Below, in pieces: positions 42,401 through 44,653 of a DNA stretch of 44,653 nucleotides. The position numbers and the translations under genes are program-made. The notes beneath the pieces are model-generated. The model searched no databases and was not told where the DNA came from. It worked only from the letters and a program-made list of their open reading frames with translations. The stretch spans positions 1 to 44,653 of IMG/VR virus record IMGVR_UViG_3300014720_000055, one strand, 5' to 3'. Position 1 is the first letter of the stretch. The number at the start of each line of letters is the position of its first letter. The DNA comes from a virus.

Positions 42401-43436
42401 GCTCAAGGACCAGGGCGTCAGCGAGGAAAACGTACGCTCGGCGATGTCGGAATACGATTCGGGGCGAGCCTCGCTTCCTTACCCGTCGCCAGACGATGTC
42501 CCCGTATCCCGACTGATGGGCGGCTACGCATCGAGCGACGCCGCGCTCAACACCGTCATGGGCAGGATTGAGCAGATAGCGGGCGATCGCTCAAACCGCG
42601 AGGAGATGCAGCGGCTCGCATCCAACCTAGAGAAGCTCCAGAAGAGGAGGAACTATTTCTACAACCAGCTCAGGGAGAGACTGGACGACGGGGATCCCGA
42701 CATGCAGACCTTGGAGTCGTGGCACTCACAGAGGGCGGGTCTAGACAGGGAATCCACGACCCGTTTCGGTCTGGGGAACCTGCCCGCCTACATAATGCCG
42801 AGCAAGTTCGTGAGCGACGCGCCCGCCTCCGACTCAACCCCCGGGTACGTCAACGGATCCAGCGACTTCGCCCTGCTCGAGACGATCGGCAACCTGGCGG
42901 CCGAGAATCTGTCATCGAACTCCCGAACGCCGGGCTACTCGGCGCGCAGGAGGATAGACGAGATCATCAAGTCCGTGCAGCGCGATGTCGAGCGGATTTC
43001 GCGTCGCAGGGGCGAGTCAATGGCCAAGTTCGGCCAGAAGGCCGTCCGTATCGGCGCCCAGGTTCTCGCGATGGCCGCGCGGGCGGGGAAACCCGACGGC
43101 GAGGCGCTGAGGAGGGAGTTGATCTCCGCCGGCCTCTCGCAGATGGTCGCCGACGGTGGCTCCCGTCTGGGGCTGGCATATCTCGTCAACGCCGTTGACG
43201 CGGGGATTCTGACTTCCCTGGAAGCCAAGCGAATGCTGCGGAAGGCGAGGGGCGAGGGCTTGAGGCCGACGTACGAAATGACTAAGGCCGAGGGGTTGCT
43301 GGCTAGGGGCCAAATGTCCCGGCTCGTCTCCGAGCTTTTCGGAACGACGGTGTCGACCAAGTCGGCGGGTCGGAATCCGGAAACCCGACGTCTGTCGATC
43401 ATCACCGAGACGATCAGCTCGGTGTTGACGGAGTGA
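29934..43436 (+). CDS. Giant self-processing polyprotein with N-terminal prohead protease (4500 aa)
   Basis: One unbroken frame of 4501 codons follows the portal. Residues 1-170 are an HK97-type prohead protease. Then come a Cys motif (190-211), a conserved phage domain (237-313), a Cys cluster (461-471), a Pro-rich linker (623-695), a tandem repeat (782-905), HTH-like segments (about 1000-1047, 1196-1242, 1260-1305), SH3/WYL-like stretches, a complete DEDDh exonuclease (about 2950-3225), a Gly-rich linker (3270-3315) and several helical units. The motif D-[GD]-x-[SE]-A-G-M-[SAG] recurs at M759, M924, M1057, M1353, M1979, M2569, M3489, M3797 and M4037, with a variant at M4141. I infer cleavage at these motifs by the N-terminal protease and packaging of the products in the head. 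No frameshift, stop or composition change interrupts the gene, which argues against an assembly error. Confidence 0.85.
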   Translation: MANETISSEVDYLYKSLNGQINVDEAQGIVEAFVAGVGNKDSVGDICLPGCFTSSLKRRKPRVVWGHDWNSPIGKVLEIYEVGPNDPRLPSKMRKAGIGGLYARVQFNLKAEKGREAFANVSFFGMEQEWSIGYKTLDAVFDPVQTANLLKEVELYEVSPVLHGANQLTGTISIKADEAETEVKDEQGPCWPGYKQVGMKKGKGGRMVPDCVPVGGKSLDDECCPDEKAADKPVLRDPKGGLTAAGRAHFKRTEGANLKPGVRGAADTPQKMRRKGSFLTRFFTNPSGPMKKPNGKPTRLALSAAAWGEPVPQNASDAAALAAKGRRLLERYENSKKKDDSESLESKNHVDAIYAAALTPQNETFGRASQLTRALAARFGGPVRLVTADNDIAVFEMGAGQSTEMLRVAYHFDGDEFMIGTAQRVKPETVYIPVNETNSGQTSGGVATGIAPVRQHHEGHCCPGCGGGGSCDASVALSDGENPRIAFLKLKSLGDQLDFRVRPVSGGFVLEGFGLLTEQAQQYVVDKIDDGMSEKLLNPVGRLARRTIGFPNPRATLNVNMNPFTARDADLDKLVLEGIPMINMGRGIPDPTPFGVPEAPGFASPNIPSASDRVVPGRRRTDMPPMMPAIPEEPEIPEPVKEPKPETVPQEPRVPTRPKTPIPEREPSPSPSPSPAPAPARPVPERPRVPVPVGMDGNDDFAIAAMGGKRRTPKDLADELAQMDSFDRPSRQTRQRRLRDEGMDQMRRLMLLDGPEAGMSDSRGSRKNRGLEFMLRPDEGRVYYRFADGDFKDIMEPDENGFTLIDEMNELGYNDRGDLVIRVAGRDSVLFSKEQFDSRDGNPIFTFENPDRDEVVFDREFTFPPGFDDIDEIDYVGYDNMGNLVNRGPDGDQIIFTAEQLGSTGMTDDDIVDGEIVDDGQAGMAGARRTREESAELGRKIWLARTHDKISLEDAGSRFGMSRQDARQLELLHQKYLRGLGAEHPNRVGRSMLDDPMTGLTDAEMDLLRRRFDGEKIEEAAERLRTDKFAVRRMEQLALAKLRNRMLDDGQGVSAGMGKRNGGRAVEADPPKARRVERPGSQRKKNRLNPSFIQILDSLRESGPGGLSSGEQVRLAALMRLRGVVGKKIDDMMARGSGSRRMSNLGPEINELNASIRGPFSSLAEATRLSVGTPRDLVSTAIKMVNGDHDPRDLDSSINVQVFEALHLSGGDVASVARSLGMDEQVVRIRANAHSMRLLAASLPSRLKLSRRIEENGDKLTSAEQAMLRMWVDGASNLDIADKMGSGLDEKGVIAERAEALRKIGVDLNSAELRNKIVDGRIFYDEHGLFSEVRDELGNTTYNRIGDGPSAGMGAGRKTVVSADFGDGRRDYAISRTVARDRARGEESVLLVPIRGDDEPTISTLIGRQLLFDERGAGLELPAVISRSGGRVARVSDAYGQDVPFFGETTIDDSMKPSDGALSIAERIAAVRSNDSAARMKMDQDVDGAQTRYANLVTALDHLITTGDWIGGDLGVTGRVPEYATMMTYGLDADEDGRPIIPANATREQFELREAEWFLSRNPGATNEQVESHVSSASRDRIAQVNRKLDLAGKELARLRHMRDSREVRRAQNVVDLETLDDDAAQMLSDETVFLSSMSGVEFDASAVAKGADGFVYVVHKGPDRLAGGVLDPRRSAGAPGGAGDVAGQGDTRGLNRIYLDRFLQVAESNREMVGHAEGLAARIARGDMVVTAHPLILSALRGRSSVLASAFNESGGLNLANYDKARVDAIVREIVGFVDDLKRDMQRYGKIRDSLVRFGGPNMDQMLSVEADAIRATSSLNFYGRYAEADLPDDVVEFATGFTDGLTRGWDPIDPEMFDRWNLGGSLRGGAFLAVGREDSEIVRGGLLGPTSESQIISPLKPLIGVSTPVRVDYKTSPNDPKFLVTQIGPAIMARAIKMHKRDGEVDIETVLTDPSLAPEGFAARRAGSAVDDASAGMASADRMVREIVNAMDEYERIAFSDYERDDQYPSPPTNGEFVRFARYFEGVVATELGLPETNPTLLSFRSEFRDRVKSVEARVDRILDKQGKREVIKTTIKILGLALDLKIRGVDALDMAGGKGGSKGTLELHWMILDAGAYKIFNAYGQKALVDFLNAAVRAKLLPRKSADRIINRVLGGESENRPGATSLADETAALTATSMSPRASDLVARARKYLPDGDGNYAVPESVFPKKDQDAMSVAVRKILAGEELTEAGDQLGELLKRAENASAIRLYGNELPHDSDPIGTRVYGVTSGHKEVGYGQLIPFVKPGATTYRYDDGTGSVVDYIPVRIGRSLADADSFAYHPASELRYARVLRNRQLRTWNHPSNSDSGSNGTVLNWENSGVEFDALGEEIRFQASRTKQLDDKLGFTGDSPRKVIFALRRASGAKTNLPGDELRYDPYGYVIPRDATSSSGDPVLTLRRRDDFAALQELVETARRKKTGLSVDALVGYKPGTKTGPAVVNRVVYSPRIANGEIDEVSRAFVPGGENAPHLLGSDESGSPMAFEISDLLHDQFSARRAEGDLLERQRRAQRGARVSADGAEAGMSSSLDRYVRSVPARGEDGESEYEDLAIVDLPSTSSARLGGDFDESPAGVVAKIVAMVRRREADTGERNGLVFSYPSTVKGEPGVKRDKDRTLFNPMVVYGEFDPESKETRILVTDERGITRLVPISSVDLAALADDEQRRGDPSRNEDVQVGTWNVYVVGDEYVGGKKTTKTFNAARIKPAIAHGVTRPAPDGDFVVDDELGVGYFETEPATDAPRTATRTKPSTQQRPDAPTSVAPSDTDDDEVLRHMTVPEEVFDERTLLPRDPDSLFDKTRPTAYEVAKGLAMNDPKAIDARQTDERRYWEKIVANLGKWLRAWSAQNNVVTEMKNGEEVTKINPETGKPLYRTPYKKNYRWFGNPIGPDGSEMPDGVRSELEKVKDFAGLKNWMNGKKVVFFDFETTGMVDGELGSTGAPLQASFLIIENGDLDKPRGLTLAINPGDTPVTQWSIDNVKINGTPVLEALKDSPESFLSPEEARQKIVEFLGQDAVLVAHNLVNFDVKVWKDLMGDHPYRGWIDSLAVANWLFEIDAARFKEIMSLSRRTGNRDRDLYPFTDWMSSQVRIKPRKPGEKAWRGNKKPGPLQKLYRRATGPLHYKVAANEKGQLYPRAYASNKLEALAYYFGITQKDAHDAKEDTRTLARMFMEMLDLGERWGAARQMFDTGTVATVARQIDEQYSADVESWARASGVKNPRRETLFDFDARPGSGRGDTPPRSGGAGSGGGRPPGGGGGTPPRGGSFSGGDPDRRLLYQTADGVAVYETNTGIHFEIKSISPSDGREEAVVFLRALSQARVEGYAAEFNYGEKPDGSVASYRIASIEVLRKPDLTDEQIRGAGPEAYEVHGIDLSDGKLKKFELAQINSGAKAGPKPSDLTELPVNIFGAVFSDGSGGKPKTPQQYADSIRRQAFSMGRSSDGPMAGMSGLTNGDGATNSTSYWVTTQDDVAMADMSDSDISKRLASDRTRFENLFHAGPESDAAASRVLDSMAAANRMIKVRSNQTTDQNGFSVAMTRNGYKLTGKFKPPPGVMDGSYELPADFGPRRAEMARNASLSVALDYATANGLRAEAIDRVSRFSLVPRAELLGRLASHDYPTYSSALTFRKFRDASESISEGIASPSSLGMIIDPVSDLASAARAVDSALRKLGANPLDESRVLRRGGRNYAQIDQDELLNEFNESVSDLFSFDHRAMFSDPEFRVKYDAIRDGLTDIGDELRRRYLSSLADGPSAGMSAGPSPFGEADGLPILSGSKWFDARLFAVHGARDYENVATEFGNRFRTLPDRTWDNPTDDDLTDIYHFATMLNHDAMIEDLVLRGENTDSTDFSRLDVVDNGLIGVVSKISAFTGLPPARVNDLVARGRDTAFIRRLAAMDAAGRTEQMNAVRRRRAFARLARLKKKELGDSFPLWLAEASIRQGSDDRRTGGFENDFAEIMDYPRKNFYGEDVSSALDGVASFLGVAPRGQGADPSAGMAGRRPFVRQRYDIKPVDGGFVIIDTDNRNSIASRVFKDRREALRGAARMDKGDRTFDPFAAPFTPPPPKNAPESIVRDPKTEKLAQPKIQPTLFDDNGDPNVGMSATGMPSKLRFASRSLKDQGVSEENVRSAMSEYDSGRASLPYPSPDDVPVSRLMGGYASSDAALNTVMGRIEQIAGDRSNREEMQRLASNLEKLQKRRNYFYNQLRERLDDGDPDMQTLESWHSQRAGLDRESTTRFGLGNLPAYIMPSKFVSDAPASDSTPGYVNGSSDFALLETIGNLAAENLSSNSRTPGYSARRRIDEIIKSVQRDVERISRRRGESMAKFGQKAVRIGAQVLAMAARAGKPDGEALRRELISAGLSQMVADGGSRLGLAYLVNAVDAGILTSLEAKRMLRKARGEGLRPTYEMTKAEGLLARGQMSRLVSELFGTTVSTKSAGRNPETRRLSIITETISSVLTE
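30501..30872 (+). other. Cys motif and conserved phage domain after the protease
   Basis: Residues 190-211 read C-WPGYKQVGMKKGKGGRMVPD-C, a pattern I recall from virion polyproteins of other environmental phages. Residues 237-313 (DPKGGLTAAGRAHFKR to WGEPVPQ) are a domain I associate with DUF6321-type sequences, with K/R-rich 'MRRKGSFLTRFFTNPSGPM' in the middle. Both look conserved rather than low-complexity. The DUF number is from memory; function is unknown, possibly DNA binding inside the head. Confidence 0.5.
31800..32018 (+). repeat. Proline-rich linker with CCCTCG tandem repeat
   Basis: Residues 623-695 of the polyprotein are Pro/Glu/Arg-rich and include a PSPSPSPS stretch encoded by four exact CCCTCG units (31932-31955). 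The stretch ends at a variant boundary motif P-V-G-M (M695). It looks like a flexible linker between the protease-proximal part and the processed units. Confidence 0.7.
32277..32651 (+). repeat. Tandem protein repeat of about 60 residues in the polyprotein
   Basis: Copy A (residues about 782-840) and copy B (about 843-905) share the order: beta strand, acidic 'GF..IDE...' segment, 'GY(N/D)..G(D/N)LV.R...(D/G)....(L/I)F(S/T).EQ(F/L)(D/G)S'. The 'NDRGDLVIRVAGRDSVLFSKEQFDS' and 'DNMGNLVNRGPDGDQIIFTAEQLGS' ends align without gaps. The unit is closed by an STGM/QAGM pair. Function unknown. Confidence 0.65.
32931..33074 (+). other. Sigma-region-4-like helix-turn-helix segment
   Basis: Residues 1000-1047 read LTDAEMDLLRRRFDG.KIEEAAERL..DKFAVRRMEQLALAKLRNRM, which lines up with the sigma70 region 4 / LuxR pattern 'Lt..E...l...f.g.s..eiA..l..s...V...e..Al.kLr'. 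The preceding 'ISLEDAGSRFGMSRQDARQLELLH' is HTH-like too. Two more such segments lie at about 33519-33659 and 33711-33848. This suggests DNA binding; a working sigma factor is not implied. Confidence 0.45.
37329..40209 (+). other. Dispersed WYL/SH3-like segments in the polyprotein
   Basis: Three stretches, at residues about 2466-2535, 2636-2704 and 3360-3425, share a loose pattern: aromatic 'F.Y' or 'GY', then a loop with G, then 'R....P.(V/I)', then a second strand pair ending in a charged 'f....(L/I)..(L/I)' helix, e.g. 'YAAEFNYGEKPDG', 'SYRIASIEVLRKP' and 'YEVHGIDLSDGKLKKFELAQI'. This resembles WYL or other SH3-like ligand/nucleic-acid binding domains. The listed span covers all three and other sequence between them; the call is tentative. 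Confidence 0.25.
38781..39608 (+). other. DEDDh (DnaQ-type) 3'-5' exonuclease domain in the polyprotein
   Basis: Residues about 2950-3225. Exo I is 'VVFFDFETTGM' (D2966, E2968), Exo II is 'VLVAHNLVNFDVKVW' (H3062, D3068), and Exo III is 'DAHDAKEDTRTLARMFMEML' (H3199, D3204). All four acids and the His of the DEDDh family are present, with normal spacing, so it is expected to be an active single-strand or proofreading-type exonuclease. It is flanked by a Gly-rich linker (3270-3315) and lies in the unit between M2569 and M3489. Confidence 0.85.
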
Positions 43437-43486
43437 TCTATCTGTCGCGGATTTCGCGCGACTCGTCTTCTACAATTGGAGGAATC

Positions 43487-43807
43487 ATGAGATACCAGGG
43501 ATCGTACGAGGCTAAATCAATGACCTCAGAATACATAATCAGCCTTGGCGAGCTTTCCATGCTGGAGGAAGACGAGCCCGACGACGATTTTTTCATGCCC
43601 GTGCCGCCCGAGGACCTTTTTTATGCCAAGTCGGCGGTAGACGAGGTTCTTTCATCTTACGAAATGAAGGCCAGCGCGGTGCCCGACGGGATAGTGCTCC
43701 ACGAAGCAAAATTAATCGGACCGACCCTCGTTGAGGAGCTGCAAGAAGCGATTACCCGGGTCTGGCATGATGCTCAGGCGAGAAACGCCAACAGCGGCAA
43801 TCAGTAA
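43487..43807 (+). CDS. Unknown acidic protein (106 aa)
   Basis: The start is ATG 43487, directly after a perfect GGAGG site (43478-43482); an upstream in-frame ATG near 43433 has no such site and overlaps the polyprotein stop. The protein starts MRYQGSYEAKSM, then has an acidic segment 'SMLEEDEPDDDFFMPVPPEDLFYAKSAVDEVLSSYEMKA' and a final helix 'PTLVEELQEAITRVWHDAQARNA'. No family recognised. Its place between the protease polyprotein and a putative capsid-region gene would suit a scaffold or decoration accessory. Confidence 0.7.
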   Translation: MRYQGSYEAKSMTSEYIISLGELSMLEEDEPDDDFFMPVPPEDLFYAKSAVDEVLSSYEMKASAVPDGIVLHEAKLIGPTLVEELQEAITRVWHDAQARNANSGNQ

Positions 43808-43819
43808 ACGAAAACTCCG

Positions 43820-44023
43820 ATGAACGGCAGGCCAAGCAACGGGTACACCCGCGGTAACCGTAATATAGGTTATGATAAACCTACACAAAATAACGCGGTC
43901 AAATTGAAATATCACTGCATTGCAACTGGCGAGAAACGCCAGTTTCCGTGCGGAAGTTGCGTCAACCACAAGGGTTGCCTCGCATCGACAATGCAACACA
44001 AGGAGCGAAAACATGGAACCTGA
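43820..44023 (+). CDS. Small Cys-containing protein (67 aa)
   Basis: A short ORF (begins MNGRPSNGYTRGN) with 'KYHCIATGEKRQFPCGSCVNHKGC', where four Cys and nearby His could bind zinc. It overlaps the next gene's start by 11 nt and lies 12 nt after the 106-aa gene. The ribosome-binding site is weak. Two inverted repeats lie inside it, so it may be partly regulatory DNA. It may be a real zinc-ribbon-type protein, but this is uncertain. Confidence 0.5.
   Translation: MNGRPSNGYTRGNRNIGYDKPTQNNAVKLKYHCIATGEKRQFPCGSCVNHKGCLASTMQHKERKHGT
43866..43944 (+). promoter_or_regulatory. Two inverted repeats upstream of the right-end gene
   Basis: TAGGTT-ATGATA-AACCTA (43866-43883) is a perfect 6-bp inverted repeat in AT-rich sequence. 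AACTGGCG-AGAAA-CGCCAGTT (43924-43944) is a perfect 8-bp stem with a 5-nt loop, strong enough to fold in RNA. No T-run follows the second. They could be an operator and an mRNA hairpin controlling the highly expressed capsid-region genes. Confidence 0.4.
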
Positions 44024-44653
44024 AGCCGGAGCACCAACCGTAAAGATCGGCGACAACGGTCAGGTTCTTCAGTGCGCGAAGGGCGCGGACATCGCCGCCT
44101 GCGGTTACAAGGCGGGGGACGCGGTTTGCGCGGCCTGCGGAGCCACGGCGGTCGAGGTGAAGATGTACGGCGACGAACCCGGCTCAGATGGTTTCATGTG
44201 CAAGGCGACGGGCGAGAACGTTATGGATGCCTGCTCCGAATGCAAGGGCGACTGCGCGCCCATGGGGTACAAGGGCGAATCCATGCCTGATGATGTCCTT
44301 GGCATGTTCAAAAAGAAGAAAAAGAAGAAGGGTGGCAAGAAGAACCCGTTCGCCAAGGCAGACGAGGAAAACGAGGAAGACGAGGAAATGTCGGAGAAGG
44401 TCGCCATGTACGGCGCGCCCCCAGCGAGGGCCTACGGCGACTTCGTGGACGACGAGGAACTGGGGATCGAGCAAGAAGAGGACGAGGACGAGGACGAAGA
44501 GGATCTCGATTTAGAGGTGCCGCAGATGGACGACCCCGAGGAGGAGATGGTCGAGTCAATGGCCGGAAACCGATCTCCTTTGCCAAAAGCTGCCTACGTT
44601 GACGGCATGATGGACGAAGAGGACGAAGAGGACGAAGAGGACGAAGAGGACGA
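44013..44653 (+). CDS. Acidic, Cys-containing capsid-region protein, partial (213+ aa)
   Basis: An excellent AAGGAG site lies 8 nt before ATG 44013, and the frame is open to the window end. The first about 95 residues have CxxCG-like and CxxC pairs ('CAKGADIAACGYKAGDAVCAACG', 'CKATGENVMDACSECKGDC'), suggesting a zinc-binding fold. Then come a K-rich run (about residues 101-110), acidic low-complexity stretches, and 'PQMDDPEEEMVESMAGN'. The end is a (GACGAAGAG) tandem repeat coding Asp-Glu-Glu. Position suggests a scaffold or a fusion ahead of the major capsid protein. It is cut by the window edge. Confidence 0.75.
   Translation, partial: MEPEAGAPTVKIGDNGQVLQCAKGADIAACGYKAGDAVCAACGATAVEVKMYGDEPGSDGFMCKATGENVMDACSECKGDCAPMGYKGESMPDDVLGMFKKKKKKKGGKKNPFAKADEENEEDEEMSEKVAMYGAPPARAYGDFVDDEELGIEQEEDEDEDEEDLDLEVPQMDDPEEEMVESMAGNRSPLPKAAYVDGMMDEEDEEDEEDEED
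44613..44653 (+). repeat. 9-bp tandem repeat GACGAAGAG at the right edge
   Basis: Four complete in-frame copies (44613-44648) and part of a fifth code for a repeating Asp-Glu-Glu run and continue to the window edge. Such a run may vary in copy number and could also be a collapse point for sequence assembly. Confidence 0.85.

Noticed and set aside
1-44653. tRNA genes or an integrase/attachment site
   Set aside because: No cloverleaf-like sequence, tyrosine or serine recombinase motif was seen in the window.

Overview
The window is part of the genome of a tailed dsDNA phage with a contractile tail (myovirus morphology). Tail sheath, tail tube, a tail-chaperone frameshift pair, a tape measure and a full P2/T4-like baseplate set (gpD-, gpV-, gp25-, gpJ- and gpI-like) are all recognisable. 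The DNA is visibly GC-rich and genes are tightly packed with many 1-8 nt stop/start overlaps. That suggests a high-GC host, possibly an actinobacterium, but nothing here proves the host. No rRNA, tRNA, IS element, CRISPR array or integrase was seen.

Layout. From about 27.35 kb down to 0.13 kb everything lies on the minus strand. In transcription order it runs: large terminase; a recombination/repair block (unknown 170-aa protein, Rad52-like annealing protein, RecB/Cas4-type Fe-S nuclease, unknown 184-aa protein, HNH endonuclease, RuvC-like resolvase, small helical protein); a ParB-like / PAPS-reductase-like / ParB-like trio resembling IbrB/IbrA; head-tail connector and neck genes; sheath; tube; chaperones; a 1684-aa tape measure carrying an M15-type peptidase motif; hub, spike and baseplate; a small unknown protein; holin-like protein; and three tail-fibre-type genes. 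From 27.4 kb to the right end everything lies on the plus strand: a small membrane protein, a portal-MuF fusion, a 4500-codon polyprotein, two small ORFs, and the start of an acidic Cys-containing protein that runs off the window. The large terminase and portal are therefore divergent, with a short AT-rich promoter-like region between them. No major capsid protein, small terminase or stand-alone endolysin was recognised; the capsid gene probably lies just beyond the right end.

The outstanding object is the 4500-aa polyprotein (29934-43436). It begins with an HK97-type prohead protease. It then carries a Cys motif, a conserved phage domain of unknown function, tandem repeats, sigma-region-4-like helix-turn-helix segments, WYL/SH3-like segments and a complete DEDDh (DnaQ-type) exonuclease with all five catalytic residues. 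A short motif, D-(G/D)-(P/A/Q)-(S/E)-A-G-M-(S/A/G), recurs at about ten unit boundaries. My inference is that the protease processes the chain at these motifs and releases a set of capsid-internal, possibly co-injected proteins, a self-processing version of the 'polyvalent protein' idea. This is the best candidate here for an undescribed system.

Other points of note are a canonical -1 slippery heptamer in the tail chaperone gene, the same beta-domain inserted in a baseplate protein and a head-tail connector, and a cluster of hairpins upstream of the RuvC-like gene.
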